Shown here: piece by piece, positions 23,375-31,378 of the stretch
Layout of the letters: each line of letters starts with the position of its first letter
How positions within the stretch are numbered: the stretch's first letter is position 1
Assembly: GCA_944367535.1 (NCBI GenBank)
Contig: CALVWQ010000017.1
Span: 1 to 38,426, forward strand
DNA length: 38,426 nucleotides
DNA from: an uncultured Clostridia bacterium
Lineage (GTDB): Bacteria > Bacillota > Clostridia > Christensenellales > Borkfalkiaceae
Reading direction: 5' to 3'
Program-made: the position numbers and the translations under genes
The notes under the pieces: model-generated
What the model was told of the DNA's origin: nothing
The model's input: the letters and a program-made list of their open reading frames with translations, nothing else
The model's database searches: none

Positions 23375-23689
23375 CCATAATCTCCCTTATAAATTCAAAT
23401 AAATTTAATTTTATTATACAACTCAATAGTTAAGATAATATTTACATATAAATAATTACAATTTAAATCCCATTTTCAACCATTATAACGATCGAAATAA
23501 CGTGTTTGATTATGGAAAAAAATAAAATAACCCGCTCTATTTCGTTTTTTCCTTCCTCAGCCATAAGATAAACGTAATATTTTCTGAAAAGCATTTTGTT
23601 TCAGCGTTTTTCTGTAATGTGTAAAGACGTACTACTCTTTTTTTCAACTTTTATAATCAACATTATATAAAGGGCGTTTGTTTTGTTTT
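23375..23689. other. 315-base AT-rich gap holding the importer-operon promoter region
   Basis: No gene is seen here. On the minus strand TATAAT lies at 23418-23413, about 40 bases before the GTG of the lipoprotein gene, but no good -35 accompanies it; activation by a regulator would fit. A weak stem (CTGAAA with TTTCAG near 23584-23605) lies downstream of the GH106-like gene without a proper U-tract on its strand. No terminator for that gene is convincing, so read-through into the importer operon is possible. Confidence 0.5.
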
Positions 23690-26530
23690 TCAATTAAATA
23701 AGCCGAATCTTATCAGCGTATATGCGTTCCTTTCTTTTTCACTTATTCCGTCTTTCCACGAACCTGCCAATTCGAATGAATCCGGACCGACGAAAAAACT
23801 TTCCTCCTCGTCTTTAAGATGGTGAGGCCCGAAAAGGTTTCTAAGTCCCGAATATAAGGTTATTCTCACAATATTTTTTCCTTTGTGTGCGTATCCCGAA
23901 ATATCAATTGTGTTATAGAAAAAAGACTTCTTTACTTTTTGTCCGTTAATATACACTTCACACAAGTGAAACCTTCCGTCAAGCTTTAAAAGACTTTTGC
24001 CGTCATACATAAATTCTTTTTCAAGTGTTATATTTCCTATAAAAAACGGGTAACCGTCTTTTATAAAGTCGGTTATAAAATTATTTCTTTTGTCTATATA
24101 ACAGTTTCCTTCCGCTACATAAACGTTTTCTTTTTTGCCATTCCTTACCGGTCGTTCGAAGAACACCCCGAAATCGCCTGCGAGATAACAAGGCTCGACA
24201 GTCGTGTCGTAAACAAGACAATTTTTAATATTTTCCGTAACATTTTCGCCGAACAGCGCACAATAAACTTTATTGCTCTGATAAAAATTTATCAACATAA
24301 CAATTTCATTCGCGCCTACCTTTATATGCTTCGTAACGTCCGATTTAAAGATATTTTTATCCAAATCCGAAACGCCGTCGAATTGAAACTTGTTCCCGTT
24401 GACCCTGCACTCGATGTTATTCATTTTCTCAGACAAAAAAAATAATTTTTCGGGAACGGTTTTTACTTCGAATTCATATTTCAGATATACTTTTCCTACG
24501 TATTTTTCTTCAATCAAAGAGTTAAATACGCCCATATATCCCATTTTATCGCTATAATTTATGCCATCCTTAGAATAACTCACCTTGTCAAGCAGAAGAT
24601 AATTGGGACTACAATCTATTACCCGATACCCCTCTTTTAAAACGAATGTATTTTTTTCATCAATAGGTTTTGACGTCTTGTCCGATAAAAAAAGAACAAA
24701 AGAGCGATAAGGCTCGAAATATATGGTTTTGGATCTTGATTCGAGTCTTAGCGTTTCTATATCTAACTCCATAAAACTCGAAAAATTACCTTCAAACGAC
24801 ACTTTTACCCTTTCTTTTTCCGAAATATTGACGGCAAAAATAAATCTTTTTCCGTCGATTTCCATCATCGTAGACCTAACGTTTCCGCTCGGATCGTCAA
24901 CTTCATACTCTCTTTCATTCAATAATTCGTTAAACGAGACGTTGCTTAAAAATTCGTAGTCGTACTTTAAATATTCTCTATATTCGGGGATTCCGTCGGT
25001 AAAAAGAATTTTTCCTCCTTGCAAATAGTATTTTTCAAGAATTTCTCCCGTTTTTTCGGTAAGCGTTGTGGTCTTTGGAAAAATGACGAACTCGTACTCG
25101 TATTCGCCGATGCGCAGTCTGTTGTCTGTTACGCTTGCGAATTCCGAGAGAATATCCTCGTCTATAATGTGATAAGGAATATTAAGCGAGGACAATTTCT
25201 CGCACAAATTCAGATAAGAAGCGTCAATATCTCCGCCATTCATAGTTCCGTACTTATACACAGAATACAGACTTTTTATCGGGCAAAATACTCCGACTTT
25301 AACTATTTCACGCGCGTTTCCGAGGAGTGCGCCAAGACGCGAATAATAATCGTTGAAAAACTTAATGCCTTTTTTAACCCAAGGATTTATTACAGAATAA
25401 TGCGCGGGGTAGTCTCTCTTTCTTTGCCCCATTTCGGAGTAAGGAATCAAATGCTGACACATTAAATTCACACCGTTTACGTACTGCCAGTCAGCTATGC
25501 GTTTAAGTTCCAAAGGTGTAACATCCCAACCACACATGGCGAATGTTTCCGACATAACCTTTTTTCTGCCGAGTTGTCTTGCGATACTGCTTGCCTGTCT
25601 CGGCGTACAGGGGTTTGAAATTATTCTGCCTAACCAATCGATGCCTATTATATGTTCATAGCGGTACAACGGCATTATCCCGGCGCAGAATATCATCTGA
25701 CCGAGCAGACAATTTTCGTCAATAAAATGCCCCGTCAATTGTACGCCGTTTTCTGTGCACCAATTATATATTTTTTTTGCGTAATTATCTGTAATCAGTC
25801 GGTTCATAAGCGACCAGTATTTGTATCTGAACTCTCTATAACCGTCTTTTTCGCAAAACAGAAAACCGAGTCCGGCCCTTACGTCCTCGCCGTATTTCTC
25901 TTTGAACACCTTTTCAAGAACCGGAGTATACGGCTGAGCGTTCCTGTAATACTGCGGTTCGTCGGTAAAAAATCCTTTAAGCAGACAAAATTCGTTACCG
26001 AGAGTGTGTTTATATTTTTCGTGTGTTCCTGACACAAACTCGTCGACAACACGCGGATTAAGAATATCCGCGGTTGAAACGGAAACATTCATAAATATGT
26101 TAAGACAATTTTTTCCGCTTAACGTTTCAGTTAAAGTTTCATTGTCGAGATCGTATGAAATATAAGAATTCTTATCGTACTCCCCTTGGGAAAAAGTAAG
26201 ATATCGCTCTCTGTTTTCCTCCTTTTCGAGTAATTTCCCTCCAAGAAATCCCGACGGCCAACCGTTCTCGTCATATACCCAACTCTGTAAACCCTGTTTT
26301 TTGCCTTCTTCAACGCAGGTTTTAACGCAGTCGAACCACTCTTTGCCCAAATACTCAGTCAAAAGGCCGCCCCTCGCATGCATAAAGTATCCGCCGAAGC
26401 CGTTTTCTTTTATCCACCTTATTTGCGAAAGCAGTTCTTTCTTATCAAGCTTTCCGTTCCAGGACCAAAAAGGCAGGCTTTTGTAATCTTTCGCTTTTTC
26501 ATTTAAAACTTTTACAATCTTTATATCCAT
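23690..26530 (-). CDS. Cytoplasmic GH106-like glycoside hydrolase (946 aa)
   Basis: The N-terminus shows the pattern of GH106 and related families: PFWSWNGKLDKKELLSQI, GFGGYFMHARGGLLTEYLG and SWVYDENGWPSGFLGG. Continuing barrel segments include GFFTDEPQYY and LTGHFIDENCLL, with acidic residues that could be catalytic, and a VMSETFAMCGWDVTPLELKRIADWQYVNG stretch also typical of these enzymes. The C-terminal part (about 620-946) is beta-rich with a GH2-like sugar-binding jelly roll (LDGRFHLCEVYINGQKV). GH106 members are alpha-L-rhamnosidases, but relatives with other specificities exist. There is no signal peptide, so it acts on imported oligosaccharides. No Shine-Dalgarno is visible before the ATG at 26530. 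It is downstream of the cupin isomerase-like gene. Confidence 0.75.
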   Translation of the reverse strand: MDIKIVKVLNEKAKDYKSLPFWSWNGKLDKKELLSQIRWIKENGFGGYFMHARGGLLTEYLGKEWFDCVKTCVEEGKKQGLQSWVYDENGWPSGFLGGKLLEKEENRERYLTFSQGEYDKNSYISYDLDNETLTETLSGKNCLNIFMNVSVSTADILNPRVVDEFVSGTHEKYKHTLGNEFCLLKGFFTDEPQYYRNAQPYTPVLEKVFKEKYGEDVRAGLGFLFCEKDGYREFRYKYWSLMNRLITDNYAKKIYNWCTENGVQLTGHFIDENCLLGQMIFCAGIMPLYRYEHIIGIDWLGRIISNPCTPRQASSIARQLGRKKVMSETFAMCGWDVTPLELKRIADWQYVNGVNLMCQHLIPYSEMGQRKRDYPAHYSVINPWVKKGIKFFNDYYSRLGALLGNAREIVKVGVFCPIKSLYSVYKYGTMNGGDIDASYLNLCEKLSSLNIPYHIIDEDILSEFASVTDNRLRIGEYEYEFVIFPKTTTLTEKTGEILEKYYLQGGKILFTDGIPEYREYLKYDYEFLSNVSFNELLNEREYEVDDPSGNVRSTMMEIDGKRFIFAVNISEKERVKVSFEGNFSSFMELDIETLRLESRSKTIYFEPYRSFVLFLSDKTSKPIDEKNTFVLKEGYRVIDCSPNYLLLDKVSYSKDGINYSDKMGYMGVFNSLIEEKYVGKVYLKYEFEVKTVPEKLFFLSEKMNNIECRVNGNKFQFDGVSDLDKNIFKSDVTKHIKVGANEIVMLINFYQSNKVYCALFGENVTENIKNCLVYDTTVEPCYLAGDFGVFFERPVRNGKKENVYVAEGNCYIDKRNNFITDFIKDGYPFFIGNITLEKEFMYDGKSLLKLDGRFHLCEVYINGQKVKKSFFYNTIDISGYAHKGKNIVRITLYSGLRNLFGPHHLKDEEESFFVGPDSFELAGSWKDGISEKERNAYTLIRFGLFN

Positions 26531-26595
26531 ATAGTTAACTGCGTAAAATTATTTTCGTCGGCATTCAGCCACGAAAATATCCTCATAGGCACCCG

Positions 26596-27810
26596 TTATT
26601 CAATTCTCAAATCAGGATTTTCCGAAAAATGTTTAAGCATAACCAGATTTTCGGTTTTGCTTTCGTTCTTTATAGTTACCCCTTTTTTTGCAATTCCCGC
26701 CGTAACGAAATACTCGTCGTTTGTCAGTTTGCCGTATTTAATAAGCGTAGGCGTTTCCAAATCCCATTGATTGATCTTTCCGTATCCTTGGATTAAAATA
26801 AACCCGTAAGGAGCACCGTCTTTTACGGTAACGGTTTTACCGGGATAAACCGTAAGCCTTTTAGCGCATACGAGTTTACTTTTGTAACAAATCCACTCTT
26901 CTTTTCCATTTGCGTCCTCTTTGTCTACAATCGGTCTCATGAACCTGTGTTTTTTGAAGTCCGGGTCAACGTTAGCTTCCCAGTCTATAACGTCCATAAG
27001 GTAATCGAAATTGCCTCTCTCTTCGGGAGGACAGTTTTTCCATAATAAATCTTCTGGAACGCAATGTCCACCGTACAAAACCGACTGATACATCGCATAT
27101 ACATCGGAAGCAAACTGTGGCTCGTAAGTGCAAAGACTTGCCGGAGCATGCAACACTCCGGGAGGAATATCCCAGCCCGTATCGAGTTCTATTTTGTACG
27201 CCTGCGAGTATTCTAAAATTTTATTGTCGCCTTTCGTAAAATTTTCAAGGCACCTTTTTATATCATATTTTTTGCATTCGGGATTAAGTCCGAAAAAAGA
27301 AAATGGGAACTCTCCGCCGTGATTGTTCATCTGAACGGGAAAAAAGTACATTTCAGGCTTGCCCTCGCAGCCTACTCTGTTTGCGTGTTTATCTCTGTGA
27401 TGAATGTGGTGAGGCAAAGGTCCCTGATTGTCAAAAAACTTTGAAAACATCGGCCACTTATGATACTTATTCCAGATACTCTCGCCGACTATTTCTTCTT
27501 TCAGCTCCGCAATCATATCCCTTAAAAGTATCTGGCGTGTTCCGTCCGCCGACACGACGTACGACAAACCTTCGTCCTCGGGCGTGCCGGGACCGTTTTC
27601 CGCCCAAGTTGTAGATGCAAACCATCTTTCGTCGATTCCGCCCTTTTCAAGACCGAGAACGTAATAATCGTCGGGATGAAGTTTTATTCTTTTCGCCGGC
27701 CTACAAAAACTTCTCGGAACCCATGTTGGTTTTAATCTTAAAACGCCTTTTCCTTCTTCTAATAATTCTCTGCTCAGCAAACTGTTTCTCTTATTGATCT
27801 TAGTTTTCAT
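26596..27810 (-). CDS. Cupin-fold phosphomannose-isomerase-like protein (404 aa)
   Basis: The protein carries the metal-site pattern of type I mannose-6-phosphate isomerases: His residues in GPLPHHIHHRDKHANRVG, a Glu in GKPEMYFFP, and a later His in IPPGVLHAPASLC. A second cupin-like half at about 310-400 has GYGKINQWDLETPTLIKYG. At 404 residues it is longer than the short bacterial ManA (about 315), and much of the sequence between motifs is not typical, so it may act on a different sugar or sugar acid. AGGA lies ten bases before the ATG at 27810. It is first gene of a leftward unit with the GH106-like hydrolase and faces the PocR-AraC gene across a 211-base divergent promoter region. Confidence 0.7.
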   Translation of the reverse strand: MKTKINKRNSLLSRELLEEGKGVLRLKPTWVPRSFCRPAKRIKLHPDDYYVLGLEKGGIDERWFASTTWAENGPGTPEDEGLSYVVSADGTRQILLRDMIAELKEEIVGESIWNKYHKWPMFSKFFDNQGPLPHHIHHRDKHANRVGCEGKPEMYFFPVQMNNHGGEFPFSFFGLNPECKKYDIKRCLENFTKGDNKILEYSQAYKIELDTGWDIPPGVLHAPASLCTYEPQFASDVYAMYQSVLYGGHCVPEDLLWKNCPPEERGNFDYLMDVIDWEANVDPDFKKHRFMRPIVDKEDANGKEEWICYKSKLVCAKRLTVYPGKTVTVKDGAPYGFILIQGYGKINQWDLETPTLIKYGKLTNDEYFVTAGIAKKGVTIKNESKTENLVMLKHFSENPDLRIE

Positions 27811-27954
27811 AACCGTGCAATCCTTTTGAATTTATATAAATATAAAATAAGGTTTATATAAATTATGATACTACGCGGCGGATTTATTGTATAGAATAAA
27901 AACTTAAAAAAACAGTAAAATATTTTCCTTTGTGTATAATTTTTGTACTTATTA

Positions 27955-27983
27955 TTGACAATTCATTTTGAACGTCGTATACT
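27955..27983 (+). promoter_or_regulatory. Near-consensus sigma-A promoter for the PocR-AraC regulator gene
   Basis: TTGACA at 27955-27960 and TATACT at 27978-27983 are spaced by exactly 17 bases, 38 bases upstream of the ATG at 28022. This is the best promoter match in the window. The leftward promoter of the divergent gene at 27810 is not clear. Confidence 0.8.
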
Positions 27984-28021
27984 AAAAAAAACGATCTGAA
28001 TGAAAACGGTTACGGAAAAAA

Positions 28022-28858
28022 ATGAAAATAATTCTTAATAAAGAAAAAATAAAGCTTATTCTTCGCTATTTTTATGAACTGACGGATACAAATCTGTGTT
28101 TTTTTGATTCAAATTTTCAAATACTTGCGGCATACCCCGATAATATAAAGCCGTTTTGCGAATACGTAAGAGGTTGCAGAGATAAGCAACAAAAATGTCT
28201 TATTTCCGACATTTCGCACTGCGAAAAGGCTCAGAAGACGCGTAAAACCCTCACCTACACATGCCATGCCGGAATCGTGGAAACGGTTGTGCCCGTTTTT
28301 TCCAACTCAACTAATATAGGATATATTCTTTTCGGACAGTACAGGGATTTGGAGGAAACCCTTTCGAATCTCGAAGAACTGAAAGAAAAATGCGAAAAAT
28401 ACGGATACGACTACAATTTGCTGTCAAAATATTACTCCGGTCTCCCCGTTATTTCGGAAAAACGAAGAAACGCCATTATAAATATGCTTGAACTTGCGAT
28501 AAAATATCTGTGGCTTGAAGAACTAATTAAACTCGATAAAGATTCTTTATCTTCTAGAATCTTTCACTTTCTTGATGAGAATTTTGCTACTGATTTAAGC
28601 ATTAAAAGAATATGCAAGCATTTTATAATAAGTACGAAATCTCTTTACAATATAGTCAAGTCGGCAACCGGCGTTACCGTTTTCGATTATATAACGAACA
28701 AGCGGGTGAACGAATCAAAAAAGCTCCTCCTTCTTTCCGATAAATCTATAACGGAAATCGCTCTCGAAGTCGGATATTCCGATTACAACTACTTTATCAA
28801 AGTATTCAAAAAGAAAACGGGCGAAACGCCTCTCCGTTTCAAAAAACGAAACTCATAA
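28022..28858 (+). CDS. AraC-family regulator with PocR sensory domain (278 aa)
   Basis: Residues about 5-150 match the PocR ligand-binding domain: NLCFFDSNFQIL at the start, a cluster of cysteines (CEYVRGCRDKQQKC, SHCEKA, YTCHAGIVE), then VPVFSNSTNIGYILFGQYR. PocR domains sense small hydrocarbon-derived or sugar ligands. The C-terminal hundred residues are a double helix-turn-helix (IKRICKHFIISTKSLYNIVK and ITEIALEVGYSDYNYFIKVFKKKTG). It lies divergent from the isomerase-like/GH106-like unit, which it probably activates. A good promoter lies just upstream. The Shine-Dalgarno (ACGGA) is weak. Confidence 0.9.
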   Translation: MKIILNKEKIKLILRYFYELTDTNLCFFDSNFQILAAYPDNIKPFCEYVRGCRDKQQKCLISDISHCEKAQKTRKTLTYTCHAGIVETVVPVFSNSTNIGYILFGQYRDLEETLSNLEELKEKCEKYGYDYNLLSKYYSGLPVISEKRRNAIINMLELAIKYLWLEELIKLDKDSLSSRIFHFLDENFATDLSIKRICKHFIISTKSLYNIVKSATGVTVFDYITNKRVNESKKLLLLSDKSITEIALEVGYSDYNYFIKVFKKKTGETPLRFKKRNS

Positions 28859-28941
28859 TCCGAAATAACTTTTCATATTAAACAAATAATTTTTTTCAAA
28901 GCCAATATTCTGATTTGCGTAAAATATCAGCATTTAGTGTA

Positions 28942-30945
28942 TTAAATTCCGGACTTAACTTCTATCTTAAAGCTTTTGAAAAGTTTTAGACTGCACTTAA
29001 AGACACAATAACCGTCTTGATAATCAAAATTAACCTGTTCACCCGATTGCAGATCGACAAGTTTTTCCGGGCGTTTTTCCGTTTTGACGTATATTTCGCA
29101 AGCATACTCGCAATCGAAATCACAACTTAAACTTACTGCGTTTAAATATATGTTTTTATCATCCCTGAATTCAATAAATTCAACGTTTTTGGAAGCGGTT
29201 ACTTTGAATTTATAGTCGTTATTCGTCAATAGTCCTAAAATGTTTGCAAAAATTTTTCCGTAAATATCGTCATCTTCGCGCTCTATTACTCCCGCCGACC
29301 ATATTACCTCTCCTTTGACAAATTTTTTTCTGATGAGTGCGGGATACTCGGTAGAGATTCCGGGCGGATTAGAATGAATGGACACAAATTTTCTATCGTC
29401 AATCGAATCGATATAAGGCAACGTTATCGTCGCAAGGATTTCATTATCTCCGTCGACCTCCATAACAGGCAACTTGTAACCGAGCGGTAACGGATACTTA
29501 TCACTGAAATACTCGAACACAGAACGGCCCTTTTCCGTAGGCGCGAAGTATGAATAATTACCATGCGTAAATCCCTTGATTTTTCCTCCGAGCAGCTTTT
29601 CGATAAGGCGTTTATCGCTTACCGATGAAAAATAAAGTTTCCCGCCATTTTCGACATATTCAATGAATTTTTCTATTTCAGGATTATTAATGTCTTCAAG
29701 AGCGGATAAAACGACGCATTCATATTTTGATAAATCTCCCAAATGTCCGTTAGCTATAACAGTCGTCGGAATATGATTTCGAGTCAGATTTTTTACCGCG
29801 TTTTTAGAACACCATTTGTTGTTAAATTCATAACCGTTTGCAGAAAATTGCGCGTGACTGTCGAAAAATACCGCCACATCAGATACAAGTTCGCCCTTAT
29901 TGTATTTTTCAAGAGGGATCTGTTCCTTAAAAATTTTACCTATTTTGTCATAAACTCTGCAATCCATAGTTCCCACGGGGTCTATGGCGTCGATTATGAG
30001 CGTCGCTCCGTGATGCGCCCTGGTAACGGCAATCTCCGTTTCCAGCCTTTCTTCGCTCTTATTAACAGTGTGTTGTTGCAATACGGGGCAACGCGTATTC
30101 ATATACTCAAAAGGTTGATTTTTAGTAACAGTATGATAATATTTGCATGAAAAAGAATGATTGAACAAATCGCCGTAAAGATCTCCGCCGACGTAATCGG
30201 CGAGATCGCTTATGTCTTCTGTCGAACCGGAGTCCCACCCGAAAGCAATGACACCCGCATTATTGAATTCAATGGTTGCATCAGGAAAATACTTTTTCGT
30301 TTCGCCTGCCACGAACGCGCAAAAATCACCCATCCACGTTTGAAGTTTTCTTATATAAGTCCTGAATCTTCCGTCTTTAAAATTCTCTTTGGGGAATTCC
30401 CCTCCGACTTCTTCCCGCCATCGCTTTCTGCAACTTTCACACCTGCAAGCAATCGGCCAGAACGGCATATCGTAGAACAGTCCGTCTAATTCAAAATATT
30501 CGCTCATTTCTTTAATCTGTTCAGTCAAAAATTTCCTATACTCGACATTATTAAGACAAACGAAACCGTATCTTCCGCCGTCATCCATAGCAGACCTTCC
30601 GTTTTCTTTTACCATACGCCATTCAGGATGATTTTCTTCTGCCCAGTTGTTGTGAATCAAACTGTAATACCCTACGACATTTATATCGTTCTTACGACAC
30701 AATTTAACTAGATTAATTATCTTTTGATTTTTTACGAAAGCATTATGCTCCCTCGATACTTTGGTCGGAAAATTACACAGCCCGATATGAGACTGGAGAT
30801 ATATCATTGCGCACTGGATATGCGCTTTTTTCAAATTTTCGAGATAATTGTACTCGTCGAACTCAGACAAAAACTTCTCGTCCCAATCATCGATGTGCAT
30901 ATCAAGTAAATGTCTTCTGTAATTATTTACATACCATTTTTCCAT
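28942..30945 (-). CDS. GHL6-type glycoside-hydrolase-like protein, cytoplasmic (667 aa)
   Basis: The N-terminal half (about 1-330) has the pattern of hypothetical glycosyl hydrolase 6 (GHL6), a TIM-barrel family: HIDDWDEKFLSEFD, AMIYLQSHIGL, HPEWRMVKENGR, ELDGLFYDMPFWPIACRCESC and the ATIEFNNAG strand. The Cys pairs after FWP are typical. The middle (about 345-540) resembles a beta-galactosidase trimerisation (GATase-like) domain, with VSDVAVFFDSHAQFS and YFSSVSD, as in GH42-type enzymes. There is no signal peptide. AAGGTATTAAT precedes the ATG at 30945. Its specificity is unknown; its location beside alpha-galactosidase and fucose genes makes a fucoside or galactoside plausible. It stands alone as a transcription unit. 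Confidence 0.75.
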   Translation of the reverse strand: MEKWYVNNYRRHLLDMHIDDWDEKFLSEFDEYNYLENLKKAHIQCAMIYLQSHIGLCNFPTKVSREHNAFVKNQKIINLVKLCRKNDINVVGYYSLIHNNWAEENHPEWRMVKENGRSAMDDGGRYGFVCLNNVEYRKFLTEQIKEMSEYFELDGLFYDMPFWPIACRCESCRKRWREEVGGEFPKENFKDGRFRTYIRKLQTWMGDFCAFVAGETKKYFPDATIEFNNAGVIAFGWDSGSTEDISDLADYVGGDLYGDLFNHSFSCKYYHTVTKNQPFEYMNTRCPVLQQHTVNKSEERLETEIAVTRAHHGATLIIDAIDPVGTMDCRVYDKIGKIFKEQIPLEKYNKGELVSDVAVFFDSHAQFSANGYEFNNKWCSKNAVKNLTRNHIPTTVIANGHLGDLSKYECVVLSALEDINNPEIEKFIEYVENGGKLYFSSVSDKRLIEKLLGGKIKGFTHGNYSYFAPTEKGRSVFEYFSDKYPLPLGYKLPVMEVDGDNEILATITLPYIDSIDDRKFVSIHSNPPGISTEYPALIRKKFVKGEVIWSAGVIEREDDDIYGKIFANILGLLTNNDYKFKVTASKNVEFIEFRDDKNIYLNAVSLSCDFDCEYACEIYVKTEKRPEKLVDLQSGEQVNFDYQDGYCVFKCSLKLFKSFKIEVKSGI

Positions 30946-31378
30946 ATTAATACCTTACTACCCGTATAGTAAAGTTTAACATTTTAAATAACGCTTTTAT
31001 AGAAATTAAATGTAAAAAAAAAGTATTATCTTTTCGTGTTTTACTTATTTTTGCCTATCTTGCTTCCAACGCTCGCTCACGTTCCTTTACGAGCGCAAAG
31101 ACATGTACGATAAAATCACATAAAATACGCGTCACCTTCCAGCCTTGTGAATTTTATTCCATATATTAAACAATAATTTTTTACTTACGTAATATATAAA
31201 AAATATAACCGATTTAATGAAAAATTAGCCGTCTGCATGAAAAAATGCCTGTTAAAAGGAGCAAAACAACTCATCAGGCATTTTTCATAAGTTATACTAA
31301 AAAAAACAAAACGCTACATAAAAACCCGTCGGCAAATACGGTACATCGTCGAAAAAGTCATTAATTTTGATACATTGA
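30946..31378. other. 433-base intergenic region between GHL6 and GH36 genes
   Basis: No gene is seen. It contains the GH36 terminator (31237-31288), a short GC-rich island with a 6-bp stem (CGCTCG at 31070-31075 with CGAGCG at 31090-31095), and AT-rich sequence that must hold the promoter of the GHL6 gene, though no clear -35/-10 pair stands out. A 17-codon frame across the terminator is coincidental. Confidence 0.5.
31237..31288 (-). terminator. Intrinsic terminator downstream of the alpha-galactosidase gene
   Basis: ATGAAAAAATGCCTG (31237-31251) pairs with CAGGCATTTTTCAT (31275-31288) around a 23-base loop. Read leftward, the direction of the GH36 gene, the ATGCCTG/CAGGCAT core is followed by six T. 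The symmetrical A/T flanks would also let it act rightward. Confidence 0.78.

Noticed and set aside
23584-23605. Terminator for the GH106-like gene
   Set aside because: The CTGAAA/TTTCAG stem has only six A/T-rich pairs, and the T-run is on the wrong strand.
25019-25465. 148-codon plus-strand frame within the GH106-like gene
   Set aside because: Antisense shadow of a well-supported coding region, without a ribosome binding site or recognisable domain.
31237-31290. 17-codon plus-strand ORF
   Set aside because: It is formed by the arms of the GH36 terminator and has no ribosome binding site.
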